Positions 10,328 to 18,537 are shown, numbered from the stretch's first letter. The stretch is DNA of 39,789 nt from Clostridia bacterium (GCA_017935675.1 JAGBHE010000045.1:1-39789); one strand, 5' to 3'. The notes: a model not told the origin generated them from the sequence alone. Translations and numbers: made by a program.

Positions 10328-11995
10328 CTATTTGACTGTTGCCTTAAATGCCTCGTATCCTTTTTGTGCCAATTCAACATAACGCTCAACAGAAAGATTA
10401 CTTAATTCAGCTTGGAAAGTATCCCAATCAGTATCAATATCCTTTTTGCCGGTAACAAATAATGCGATTTGTTCCTTTACATATTGCTTGATTTCTGCAT
10501 TGGTTCTGTCGAATTCCTCTTGTTCTTCTAAATCCAATAACATTTTTTGAGTAGAGAATACTTCTTCAGGTCCTTTACCCCAATATGCTCCCAGTGCTTT
10601 TGCTTTAAAATATTCACCGTCTAACGGATCGCCATCCCAAGCAATTGTGTCACTTTGTGCAGATGATCTGAACGCAGGATTCAACTGATGCCAGTTAGAA
10701 TTTTGTACTGCACCATATGCAACATGCGATATTATTTTAGCTTCATATCCAAGATCTCCAAACGCTGCAATATCACCCTCCTTTGCTTCTTCCCAATCCT
10801 GTCCTTTAACTCCATATCTCGTCATAAGTGATGCTTCTTCCGACATCATAAAATCTAACAGACGATATGCAGCCAATGGGTGTTTACAATATTTCGTAAT
10901 AACACCGGAGCAAGCTACATTATAATCGGATTTTAGTGCAAAAGCTTTTCCATTTGGTCCCTTAAGCGGAGGCAATGCAACATAATGAATCAATCTTTCA
11001 TCTCCCGATGGGAAAAGGCTGTCAGGAGAACCTGAAGCAAATGCGCCAACTAATTCTTCATCTGCAGAACAAAGAGCTCTTAGTGTATCATTTGTTTGTG
11101 TTAAACATTGAACATCTACAATTCCATCTTTAACCATTTCAGATATTTCTTTAAGTCCTTGCTTATAGTCATCACTCACATAGTTAAGAGAAATCTTACC
11201 CTGATCATCTACTACAAATCCATCATTATAATCATCATAAATATATGAATTCATCAAAAAGTTTATAGGTTTTTCATTCCATCCGCCTGTACTGCCGGTA
11301 AATGCAATTTCATCAGCTTTTCCGTTCCCGTTTGGATCCATCGTTTTAAATGCTGTCATAACATTTTTGAAATCTTCAATAGTTTCAGGCATTGGTAAGT
11401 TAAGCTTGTCAAGCCAATTCTTATTAATGAATGCTTTACCGCCATACACATTTCCATCTTGTTCAATTATATGTGGCATGAAATATTTTGCACCATTAGC
11501 TGTACTGAGCCAACCATCAAGATATTCTATCTTTGTATTTTTCTTCACATCATTAAACCAAAAGCTTTCTTTTTCCATATATGGAGCAAGATCGACAAAA
11601 GTACCTTCCGGAGCGTACCTTAAAAAATCCGCCTTGGAAATTTGGAAACCACAAATCACTTCCGGAAGCTCTGTTCCTGATGAAAGCATAACATTTAGTT
11701 TCTCAGCTCCGCCACTTCCGGGGAACTGATAAAACTTTATTTTGATTCCTGTTTTTTCTTCTAAAAATTTGGTAAATGCATTAGTTTCATAATTTTCAAT
11801 TTTTGGTGAACCCATTACACCAATAGTTAATTCAATAGGTTTTTTAACTACCGGTAATTCTCCGGGTGCAGATACATTTTCATCTGCTATAATATCAACA
11901 GATTTTGTTGTTTCACTGGTCTTATCTCCACAGGCTGTTAACCCTAAACACGCAGCGCAAAGTAAAACTGACATTGCTCTTTTATTGATATTCAT
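10328..11995 (-). CDS. Extracellular solute-binding lipoprotein of a CUT1 sugar ABC transporter
   Basis: 555 residues. The N-terminus MNINKRAMSVLLCAACLGLTAC is a lipoprotein signal with lipobox L-T-A-C (Cys22 lipidated), so the protein is held on the outer face of the membrane. The length and features such as TGIKIKFYQFPGSGG and GVITKYCKHPLAAYRLLDF fit the large family-1 solute-binding proteins (LplA/YtcQ type) that feed oligosaccharides to LplB/LplC permeases. A conserved-looking calcium or sugar-loop motif DPNGNGKADE is present. It is the first gene of the minus-strand operon; start ATG 11995 follows GATGAGG. A promoter candidate lies ~160 bp upstream. The ligand is not readable from sequence, but the co-transcribed GH74 enzyme suggests oligosaccharides from xyloglucan or another beta-glucan. 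Confidence 0.9.
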   Translation of the reverse strand: MNINKRAMSVLLCAACLGLTACGDKTSETTKSVDIIADENVSAPGELPVVKKPIELTIGVMGSPKIENYETNAFTKFLEEKTGIKIKFYQFPGSGGAEKLNVMLSSGTELPEVICGFQISKADFLRYAPEGTFVDLAPYMEKESFWFNDVKKNTKIEYLDGWLSTANGAKYFMPHIIEQDGNVYGGKAFINKNWLDKLNLPMPETIEDFKNVMTAFKTMDPNGNGKADEIAFTGSTGGWNEKPINFLMNSYIYDDYNDGFVVDDQGKISLNYVSDDYKQGLKEISEMVKDGIVDVQCLTQTNDTLRALCSADEELVGAFASGSPDSLFPSGDERLIHYVALPPLKGPNGKAFALKSDYNVACSGVITKYCKHPLAAYRLLDFMMSEEASLMTRYGVKGQDWEEAKEGDIAAFGDLGYEAKIISHVAYGAVQNSNWHQLNPAFRSSAQSDTIAWDGDPLDGEYFKAKALGAYWGKGPEEVFSTQKMLLDLEEQEEFDRTNAEIKQYVKEQIALFVTGKKDIDTDWDTFQAELSNLSVERYVELAQKGYEAFKATVK

Positions 11996-12156
11996 TACTT
12001 ATACCTCATCTTTCATTATTCTGCATTCAACTTCAACATACTTTTTTGACTTATAGCTTTAATAACCGTCGTTGCAGTAAAAAAATCATCTCCCTTCAGT
12101 ATTTCTTGTTGAAATTGTTAAAAAAATACTAAAATAAGCTATACTATATTGTAAAC

Positions 12157-12185
12157 ATTATAACATTTTTGAAAAACTAAATCAA
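12157..12185 (-). promoter_or_regulatory. Predicted promoter of the sugar transporter/SLH/GH74 operon
   Basis: On the minus strand: TTGATT, 17 bp, TATAAT, which is a near-consensus housekeeping promoter. It leaves a ~150-nt leader before the binding-protein start codon. The leader contains no riboswitch I recognise. No other strong promoter is visible before the next genes, so the whole group to the window's left end may be driven from here. The rest of 11996-12412 holds a terminator and a repeat, listed separately. Confidence 0.6.
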
Positions 12186-12300
12186 TTAAAATATTAACAC
12201 AAATTCTTAAATAATTGAAACAAAAATAAAATAAAGTTTATTTAATAACATAAGGAAACGTTCCCTCTGATTTGCCGCAAGAAAATCAAAAGTGAGTGAA

Positions 12301-12345
12301 TAAAAAGACGACAATCTCTTTTTAGAAACTATCGTCTGATTTTTA
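12301..12345 (-). terminator. Predicted terminator after the BspA-like gene pair
   Basis: An imperfect hairpin at 12306-12337 (AGACGA...TCGTCT ends, with wobble pairs inside) is followed by a T-run in both directions (TTTTTA on minus, GATTTTTA on plus). On the minus strand it would end transcription of the leucine-rich-repeat genes before the sugar operon promoter. Confidence 0.6.
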
Positions 12346-12359
12346 AAATATTCAATTGT

Positions 12360-12401
12360 AACACAAGGGGACAACACAAGGAGACGGTTCTCTTATGTTC
12401 C
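12360..12401. repeat. Palindromic dispersed repeat, copy 1 (with an extra half copy)
   Basis: The element AACACAAGGAGACGGTTC followed by TCTTATGTTCC at 12373-12401 is preceded directly by a second left half, AACACAAGGGGAC, at 12360-12372. The ends can pair as an imperfect hairpin. It lies 11 bp after the stop codon of the leucine-rich-repeat gene at 12413. Confidence 0.8.
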
Positions 12402-12412
12402 GGCACTCATAT

Positions 12413-13765
12413 TTACAAGTCCTGCCATTCCACCTCATAGTTTAATGCTTCCGCAATACATCTTAAAGGCAAAAATATTCTGTCGTTTAATATCTGCGCT
12501 TCAGTATCAATAGGGATAGCGCTGTAATCAACAATTATCGATTTTTCGCCGGGGCTTATCATTATTATTGTATTTTTACCCTCAATTTTTACCGTGTGCA
12601 GCATCTCGTCATACTGCACATCACAGCCTACGCTCTCGAAAACCGAACGGACAGGAACAAGGGTTCTTGCATTTTCATCGATAAAAGGTTCTGCATCTGT
12701 AAATTCAACAGAGCTGCCTTCAATACTTATATCAAGCTGTCCGTTAATTGATGTCACGGAAATAACAGGCTTTTTCACCGGCTCTGTGAGGGTCGTGTTA
12801 TACGTAGGCTTGACTGAATAATCAGGCTTTACGTAAAGGCTTTCGGTAACTGCCTCGAACTTAATACCGTTTTCCACCGCATATTTTTCCGCAGCAGAGC
12901 CTGCGATGCCGTATATTACGGCATTGTCACTTCCGACAAGAATATTATCTCCTATTAATTCAACGCTTTCAGGTATGTACAGCCGTTCAAGCTTATAGCA
13001 CAAAGCAAACGCACGCTTGCCTATTTCCATGGCCCCGTCAGGAATATACAGCTCGGTAAGATTTTTATCATAAGAAAAAGCTTCTTCACCTATTTCCTTC
13101 AGATTGGGAGAAAGCTCTGCCTTTTCAAGCTCCGGACAGGAGGAAAAAGCCTCGTATTCTATCATCTGAACCATTTCCGGTATGCGGATTTCCTTAAGCC
13201 TTTCACATTCCTTGAAAGCACAGCGTCCTATTTTCTCAACACCGTCCGGGAGCACAATATATTCAAGGCTTTTGCATTGATTGAAGGCATAGAAATCTAT
13301 TGAAGTCAAGCCGCCTGGCAAACTAATGCTCCGCATACTCAGATTCCCGTTAAAACACGAGTCCGGAACCGATATGACATTTTCCGGCAAGGCTGCACTT
13401 AAAAGCTTACTGCATAACGCAAACGCACCGCTTTTAATTTCCTTTACACTTTCCGGTATAGCAATACCTTCAAGATTTCCGCATCCGCAAAAAGCACCCT
13501 GTGAAATACTTTCAATTCCTTCCTCAATCACAAGCTTTTTTATTTTGTCTTTTCTGCCGTCCGAAAGCCACGGATAGACGCTTTCATAAGATGTTCGTTC
13601 ACCTATATCGGGAGAATACATTGCTCCGTGCCCGCTCAATGTAAGCAAACCATCATCATTAAGCGACCATGTTATGTTATCTCCGAAGCTTCCGTCATCT
13701 GCATATACTGCATTTGAGAAAAATGCAGATAATATAATGATCAGCGAAATAATTATCATTTTCAT
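12413..13765 (-). CDS. BspA-type leucine-rich-repeat surface protein with C-terminal stalk (copper amine oxidase N-like) domain
   Basis: 450 residues from ATG 13765, chosen because AAAGGAG lies 9 bp upstream and a signal peptide follows directly (MKMIIISLIIILSAFFSNAVYA); an upstream TTG at 13792 lies inside the dispersed repeat. Residues ~70-270 hold about nine LRR_5 repeats of ~23 residues of the type L-x-x-I-x-I-P-x-x-V-x-x-I-x-x-x-A-F (e.g. LKEIRIPEMVQMIEYEAF), typical of BspA-like adhesins. The last ~110 residues form a stalk domain (ARTLVPVRSVFESVGCDVQY, DRIFLPLRCIAEAL) found in wall- or sugar-associated Clostridial proteins. It is a tandem paralogue of the next upstream gene with the same architecture and 3' flank. 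Probable role: surface binding to host or plant material; ligand unknown. Confidence 0.85.
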   Translation of the reverse strand: MKMIIISLIIILSAFFSNAVYADDGSFGDNITWSLNDDGLLTLSGHGAMYSPDIGERTSYESVYPWLSDGRKDKIKKLVIEEGIESISQGAFCGCGNLEGIAIPESVKEIKSGAFALCSKLLSAALPENVISVPDSCFNGNLSMRSISLPGGLTSIDFYAFNQCKSLEYIVLPDGVEKIGRCAFKECERLKEIRIPEMVQMIEYEAFSSCPELEKAELSPNLKEIGEEAFSYDKNLTELYIPDGAMEIGKRAFALCYKLERLYIPESVELIGDNILVGSDNAVIYGIAGSAAEKYAVENGIKFEAVTESLYVKPDYSVKPTYNTTLTEPVKKPVISVTSINGQLDISIEGSSVEFTDAEPFIDENARTLVPVRSVFESVGCDVQYDEMLHTVKIEGKNTIIMISPGEKSIIVDYSAIPIDTEAQILNDRIFLPLRCIAEALNYEVEWQDL

Positions 13766-13784
13766 ATAAATCGACTCCTTTACA

Positions 13785-13814
13785 GAACACAAGGGGACGG
13801 TTCTCTTGTGTTCC
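13785..13814. repeat. Palindromic dispersed repeat, copy 2 (full)
   Basis: A full 30-bp copy: GAACACAAGGGGACG then GTTCTCTTGTGTTCC. The outer 7-9 bases of each arm are perfect inverted repeats and the inner arm pairs with G-U wobbles in RNA. It lies 11 bp after the stop codon of one BspA-like gene and ~20 bp before the start of the other, at the junction of the tandem duplication. Confidence 0.85.
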
Positions 13815-13825
13815 GGTACTTATAT

Positions 13826-15196
13826 TTACAAGTCCTTCCATTCAACCTCATATTTCAATGCTTCAGCAATACATCTTAAAGGCAAAAATATTCTGTCGTT
13901 TAATATCTGCGCTTCAGTATCAATAGGGAAAGCACTGTAATCAACAATTATCGTTTTTACGCCGGGACTTATCATTATTATTGTATTTTTACCCACAATG
14001 TTAACCGCCTGCAGCACCTCGTCATACCGCACATCACAGCCTATGCTCTCGAAAACCGAACGGACAGGAACAAGGGTTCTTGCATTTTCATCGATAAAAG
14101 GTACTGCATCGGTAAATTCAACCGGGCTGCCTTCAATACTTATATCAAGCTGTCCGTTAATCGATGTTACGGAAATAACAGGCTTTTTTTCATTTGCGTT
14201 TGGAATATCCTCAGGTTTAAGAAAACGCTTGACAGAATAATCAGGCTCGGTATACATACTTTCGGTAACAGCTTCAAATTTTAAATTGTTATCCATTGCA
14301 TATTTTTCCGCATAGGAATCCTTAAATCCGTAAATAACAGCTTTGTCACTTATAAGAAAAATTTCCTTTCCTATAGCTTTGACGCTTTCGGGAATATACA
14401 GCTTTTCAAGCTGATAGCATTTTGCAAAGGCACATTCTCCAATTTCCTCAACACCATCGGGAAGGTAAATTTCCGTAAGAGATTTGTTACCCTCAAAGGC
14501 ACATGTGCCTACTGTTTTTAAAGCGGGAGGCAATTCTGCCCTTTCAAGCTCCGGACATTTGGCAAATGCATAATCCGGAATACTTGTTACATCACGGGGA
14601 ATACGTATTTCCTTAAGCTTTAAATTTTCCGAAAACACATCCTCACCTATGTTTTTTAATGAATCGGGGAGCTCAATATATGCAAGATTATCGCACCAGT
14701 AAAAAGCTCCATATTCTATGGATGTGAGCCCCTCCGGCAAGCTGATATATCTTAAATTTATATTATCTGCAAAACAGCGTTTCGGAATTGTTTTTACCTT
14801 AGATGGTATTACAATACTTGCAAGCTGACGGCACGCGGCAAACGCTCCCTCCCCCAATTCCGATACGCTCTCCGGAAGAGTTATTTTTTGAAGACCTTCA
14901 CAATTTGAAAATGCACCTTTACCTATGTAAACTATACCCTCATTTACGATAACTTCTTTTATTTTGTATCTTATATCATCCTCAAGCCATGGCGGCTGCA
15001 CAAGAACCTTCCTTTGCTCAAGGTCATATTCGGTATCATGTATTTTTCCCGCGCCGCTTATCGTCAACAATCCATTATCGCTAATGTCCCATTTTATATT
15101 TTTATATGGCATGACTTCGCTGTCTGCATAAGAAAAAGAACATAAGCCGAAAAGAAAAGCTAATACGCAAGAAAACAATGCAATTTTCATTTTCAT
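13826..15196 (-). CDS. BspA-type leucine-rich-repeat surface protein with C-terminal stalk domain (tandem paralogue)
   Basis: 456 residues; signal peptide 1-24 (MKMKIALFSCVLAFLFGLCSFSYA) behind AAAGGAGATAG. LRR_5 repeats run from ~75 to ~275 (e.g. LKEIRIPRDVTSIPDYAF) and a stalk domain occupies the last ~110 residues (DENARTLVPVRSVFES, DRIFLPLRCIAEALKYEVEW). The stalk half is almost identical in protein and DNA to the neighbouring paralogue, while the repeat half has diverged well beyond that, consistent with duplication followed by gene conversion or selection on the stalk. It starts 22 bp before the stop of... the upstream stalk-only gene at 15218, so the three may be co-transcribed. No sortase motif or SLH module is visible; the stalk domain may be the attachment part. 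Confidence 0.85.
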   Translation of the reverse strand: MKMKIALFSCVLAFLFGLCSFSYADSEVMPYKNIKWDISDNGLLTISGAGKIHDTEYDLEQRKVLVQPPWLEDDIRYKIKEVIVNEGIVYIGKGAFSNCEGLQKITLPESVSELGEGAFAACRQLASIVIPSKVKTIPKRCFADNINLRYISLPEGLTSIEYGAFYWCDNLAYIELPDSLKNIGEDVFSENLKLKEIRIPRDVTSIPDYAFAKCPELERAELPPALKTVGTCAFEGNKSLTEIYLPDGVEEIGECAFAKCYQLEKLYIPESVKAIGKEIFLISDKAVIYGFKDSYAEKYAMDNNLKFEAVTESMYTEPDYSVKRFLKPEDIPNANEKKPVISVTSINGQLDISIEGSPVEFTDAVPFIDENARTLVPVRSVFESIGCDVRYDEVLQAVNIVGKNTIIMISPGVKTIIVDYSAFPIDTEAQILNDRIFLPLRCIAEALKYEVEWKDL

Positions 15197-15217
15197 AATC
15201 GTCTATCTCCTTTAAAA

Positions 15218-16390
15218 TTATTTTGTGCATGTGATTGTTTTTGTCACTTCCGTTGTCTGACCGTGGTTGTTTGTAAGTACAAATTTATACACATTTTCTC
15301 CTTCATTCAAAGGCAAGAAAAAGATAAACATATTGTACGGTTCACCGGAAAGGTCAAACCTATGTCCGTTGACAGTCATGCTTACACCGTGCTCTAAGTT
15401 TGAAATAACTCCTCTTATCTCGGCGCTGAATGACTTTGTTTTTTGCGGACAGTCAAGTCTTAAAAATACGGGAGCCTCAGATTTATCCTCCGGTGTTACG
15501 GGAACATATTTTATCGTTTTTGTTTCTGTATATGTATATCCGTTATCATTTTTTACGGTAATATCAAATTTGTTTTCACCGTCTGTTAAATTAACTTCCT
15601 TTGCCCAGTTTTTTTCTTCATTAATTTGAGCCGTTTCCGCAAGCTCTCCGTTTATGTAAACATATGATTTGCTTGCTTTATCCCAAATGCTTCCGGTTAA
15701 AATGAATTTATTGCAGGAAACCTGCTCAGGCATTTTATTTACATAAAGAATCGTTTCAGACGCTGCATCATTGCATTTTTCTAAAATAACGCTGTATGCA
15801 TCACCGTCCCAGCCGACAGAAAGACCAAGCTGTTGTGCAACGGCACGGACAGGTACATACAATGTATCGTAAATATATCTCGCCGGTTTTTCCAAGGGTA
15901 CATAGTATCCGTCATTTTCATTTTTTCGCATGGCGATTAAAGCCGGCATTAATTCAAGAACCGTATTGTTTCCGCTTATTTTACATACCATGCTGTCCTT
16001 ATTAAACTCTGTACTGCAGCCTAATGCGGAAAACATATCATACGGAACAAGTGTAACGGAATTAACTAAGATACCGTAATTTATCTGACCCATACAATTG
16101 ACAGTTATATTCCTGTTCGATATTTGTAGCGGTGTACCTGAATGAGCGTCTATATATATGTCAGGACATTCATATTTCCCGCCCTCTTTTGTATATTTGA
16201 TACCGCTTGAATAATTAACATAGTGTAAATCAAATGATTTTCGTGTAATACTCTCGACATATGAATATTTAGCTTCAAACGCATCATAAAGCTTTATAAG
16301 CTTATCATAATATGTGCTGCTGTCTGCCAAAGCTGATAAAGCAAAAGCAGATTATACAGCTAATATAGATAATACGCGTTTAATTTTCAT
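15218..16390 (-). pseudogene. Secreted stalk-domain protein with two Ig-like domains; nonsense codon in the signal peptide
   Basis: From ATG 16390 the frame reads MKIKRVLSILAV, then TAA at 16354-16352, then continues SAFALSALADSSTYYDK and stays open to 15218. Ignoring the stop gives a 390-residue protein with an ordinary signal peptide. The body has an N-terminal ~80-residue helical part, a stalk (copper amine oxidase N-like) domain near residues 110-185 (VTLVPYDMFSALGCSTEF, DTLYVPVRAVAQQLGLSVGW), and two beta-sandwich domains resembling glucodextranase domain B (DGENKFDITVKNDNGYTYTE; EGENVYKFVLTNNHGQTTE). A TTG at 16330 could restart translation but would lack an export signal. Ribosome site is weak (AAAGAG). 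So the gene is probably inactive, unless the base is a sequencing error or the stop is suppressed. The body shows no other damage, so the event looks recent. Confidence 0.8.
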
Positions 16391-16876
16391 TTTAGAAATC
16401 TCTTTCACACATTATATACAAATTTGTTCATTCTATATCTAAATTCAAAAACTCCAAGGGGCTGCCGCTTAACGAGACAGCCATAATAGCTCAGGATACC
16501 AGAATCATCCTCTTTCCCTTTATTCTGCCCAACGGAATCACCCCTTTTCTTATGCAAAAATAATTTTAATGCTTTTTATATAGCTTATTCATCAATAAAG
16601 ATAATAGCCTTTCAATATTTTGTTCCTGATAATTATATTATATCAGAAATTTCTCTGTCTGGCAATATGCTGCCTGGCACGAAATACGATATATAGGCAC
16701 GAACTGCAATTATTTTTTATTTTTTTCAAAAAAAACGTCCGCACTATGTACGAACGCATTTAAAATTATTCATTTAATATTTATTGCAGCATTTGAATAT
16801 CATATATCAAACCCCCGTCTGCTTCACCCTATCATAAACATTTCCTGCACATTTATACCGACTCCAAATAAACTTA
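16391..16876. other. Intergenic region, 486 bp, mostly unexplained
   Basis: The LytTR gene's terminator lies at 16733-16762. At 16405-16572 the minus strand holds a stop-free stretch of about 55 codons without a clear start, reading ...GILSYYGCLVKRQPLGVF..., which may be the relic of a longer gene. I see no riboswitch, tRNA or clear promoter in the rest, which is AT-rich. Confidence 0.4.
16733..16762 (-). terminator. Rho-independent terminator of the LytTR gene
   Basis: On the minus strand a ~9-bp stem (GCGTTCGTAC with GTGCGGACGT, two wobble pairs, ATA loop) is followed by a run of eight T. It lies ~115 bp after the response-regulator stop codon. Confidence 0.8.
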
Positions 16877-17644
16877 TCATCTTAAGCTCCTTTTGTATCT
16901 TCCGAAAATTCCCTGAGCTTCCCTCAGCTTATCTTCGTCACGGGTTACACTTATGATAAGGTCGTTCAGCAATATAACATTTTGTGTGTCGAAATATTTT
17001 ATGTATTTGCAATTCACCAGATAACTCCTATGAACATAAATAAAGTTCAATTCCTTAAGCTGCTTATACACGTCGGTTATTGCCAGACGGTATGATTTTT
17101 CCTTTCCGCCCTCGGTGTATGACCGTGTATAATGCTTATCGCTTTTGAAATAAGCAATCTCGTATGTATTAATTGTATATGTTTTATCCCCAACCGTTAA
17201 ATGAAACAAAGAATTACCGGTTTTACGTTCATTGATTTTTCTGAACAGCACGCCGAGATCCTCACTCAGCATATGCAAATCGCGTTTTATTACAAATGAA
17301 AATGGTCTGTATCGGAAGGATTGATATGCAAGCTCTTCATAAGCGCTCACAAAAACAAACTCTGTTTCGGGATACTTCGCCTGCAGCTGCTTTACCGCAT
17401 TAAAGCTCTCCATATTTGCTTCCTTAACATTACCGGATTTCAGCGAATCCGGCATATCAATATCCATAAAAATTATATCAACAGAGTTATCCTTACAAAA
17501 GTCTGTTAATTCTTTTCCGCTGTATAGCTGCGTTATCAGGCACTTGCAATCATTTTGAGCGGCTGCTTCGAGAACCTGTTTATAAATGTTTTCCGAAACA
17601 GCGGCATCACCATCACAAATAACAATTTTAAATAATAACTCCAT
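16877..17644 (-). CDS. LytTR-family response regulator, no adjacent histidine kinase
   Basis: 255 residues. N-terminal receiver domain (1-~135): acidic pocket C-D11-G-D13, probable phospho-acceptor Asp61 in IIFMDIDMP, conserved Lys in FSFVIKRD. C-terminal LytTR DNA-binding domain (~145-250): TYEIAYFKSDKHYTRSY and NFIYVHRSYLVNCKYI are the hallmark strands. This is the AgrA/ComE/VirR class, which binds paired direct repeats upstream of targets that are often surface, bacteriocin or competence genes. Two small oddities: the usual D-D pair is D-G-D, and ~10 extra residues (SLKSGNVKEANMES) follow the phospho-site. Start ATG 17644 follows GGAGTAG. The nearest genes downstream encode BspA-like surface proteins, which are possible targets; the partner kinase must lie elsewhere. 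Confidence 0.9.
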   Translation of the reverse strand: MELLFKIVICDGDAAVSENIYKQVLEAAAQNDCKCLITQLYSGKELTDFCKDNSVDIIFMDIDMPDSLKSGNVKEANMESFNAVKQLQAKYPETEFVFVSAYEELAYQSFRYRPFSFVIKRDLHMLSEDLGVLFRKINERKTGNSLFHLTVGDKTYTINTYEIAYFKSDKHYTRSYTEGGKEKSYRLAITDVYKQLKELNFIYVHRSYLVNCKYIKYFDTQNVILLNDLIISVTRDEDKLREAQGIFGRYKRSLR

Positions 17645-18040
17645 TTTCTACTCCATATCATATGTTGCTGTATCTTAAAATAACTTCCTCTTAACGAAGG
17701 GTTCGGGACAAGACCTCCTGTCCCAGGGCAACGATGGATCGATTCTGATATTATTCAATAAGGGGCTTTGCCCCGTCATTCAATGTTTCAGTGGGAGATT
17801 GTATCTCCCTCTGAAAAAAGTAAGTGGCATCCGCCGCCGGAGAAGGCGAGGGACATCTTGCTTTTAATTATAACTTAATTTATTTTAAAAGTAAATACTA
17901 ATTTACATCTTGGTCAAAAATCATTGCAAAGTGGGAAAAAAACCAAAGCCTTTTAGGTATTATGCTATATTCTTCCGTCCTGTTCCCTTGAAACAATATA
18001 CTATTTTAACAATAATCATTAGCTTGTATTTCTATTTCAA
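17645..18040. other. Intergenic region with a cluster of hairpins; includes one copy of an ~85-bp repeat
   Basis: No gene. On the plus strand hairpins follow one another: GGGAC...GTCCC at 17705-17724, GGGGC-TTT-GCCCC at 17762-17774, and TTTCAGTGGGAGAT / ATCTCCCTCTGAAA at 17786-17816. A GC-rich block CCGCCGCCGGAGAAGGCG follows at 17831-17848, then AT-rich DNA to 18030. GC content of 17693-17862 is clearly above the flanks. The part 17778-17860 belongs to a repeat found again at 38386-38470. It could be a mobile-element relic or a structured RNA. Confidence 0.55.
17778..17860 (+). repeat. ~85-bp dispersed repeat, copy A
   Basis: Begins ATTCAATG, contains a hairpin around TTTCAGTGGGAGATTGTAT, then AGTGGCATCC, and ends GGGACATCTTG. 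Aligned by hand to the reverse complement of 38386-38470, about 60 of 85 positions agree, with the hairpin stem and both ends best kept. Confidence 0.65.
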
Positions 18041-18070
18041 GAACACAAGAGAACCGTCCCCTTGTGTTCC
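18041..18070. repeat. Palindromic dispersed repeat, copy 3 (full, inverted relative to copy 2)
   Basis: The 30-bp element GAACACAAGAGAACC then GTCCCCTTGTGTTCC is the exact reverse complement of the copy at 13785-13814. It lies 10 bp after the rhodanese stop codon. Confidence 0.85.
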
Positions 18071-18080
18071 AAGACGCTGA

Positions 18081-18506
18081 TTAATCCGACTGCTTTTCAA
18101 CCTCATACGGCCAATCTATTATACCGCCGAATTCCTTGATATTGGTATAGCCCAAATCAAGCAATGCTTCGGACGCCAGCTTGCTTCGTCTGCCGCTCCG
18201 GCAATATACAAGAAGCTGCTGATTTTTGTCTGTCAGAATTTCTTCTGCTCTTGTTTTAATTTCATAATCGGGAATCAAAATTGCACCCGGGATATGTCCT
18301 TCCTCAAATTCCTCCTCTGTGCGGACATCAAGAATAATATATCCGCTTTCCGTATCCATAATTTCCTTTGCTTGCTTTGCTGTAATGTTAACATAGCTTG
18401 CTTGCTTCATGTTTTCCGCCTCCTGCACTTTTTCATTAGTTTGTCCGCAAGCTGTAAAAAAAATAAGCATTACAGCCATTAAAATAATACAGGCAGTTTT
18501 TTTCAT
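18081..18506 (-). CDS. Rhodanese-domain lipoprotein
   Basis: 141 residues from ATG 18506, chosen because it opens a lipoprotein signal (MKKTACIILMAVMLIFFTAC; lipobox F-T-A-C). AAAGGAG lies upstream, though at a long 14-nt spacing. The mature part is a single rhodanese domain: LDVRTEEEFEEGHIPGAI, then the active-site loop VYCRSGRRS, whose Cys carries the persulfide. Single-domain rhodaneses move sulfane sulfur to thiols; the extracytoplasmic location suggests handling sulfide, cyanide or thiol stress outside the membrane. The gene follows the YgjP-like peptidase after 144 bp that can form a long stem, and is followed by a dispersed palindrome. Confidence 0.9.
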   Translation of the reverse strand: MKKTACIILMAVMLIFFTACGQTNEKVQEAENMKQASYVNITAKQAKEIMDTESGYIILDVRTEEEFEEGHIPGAILIPDYEIKTRAEEILTDKNQQLLVYCRSGRRSKLASEALLDLGYTNIKEFGGIIDWPYEVEKQSD

Positions 18507-18537
18507 TGTTATATTCCGAACTCCTTTCACCAATGCC

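Noticed and set aside
12250..12266. Catabolite-repression (cre) site near AGGAAACGTTCCCT
   Set aside because: Core AAACGNT fits but four outer consensus positions differ, and it lies ~70 bp upstream of the promoter.
16441..16560. Riboswitch upstream of the broken stalk gene
   Set aside because: No conserved aptamer core that I know matches, and the pairing is weak.
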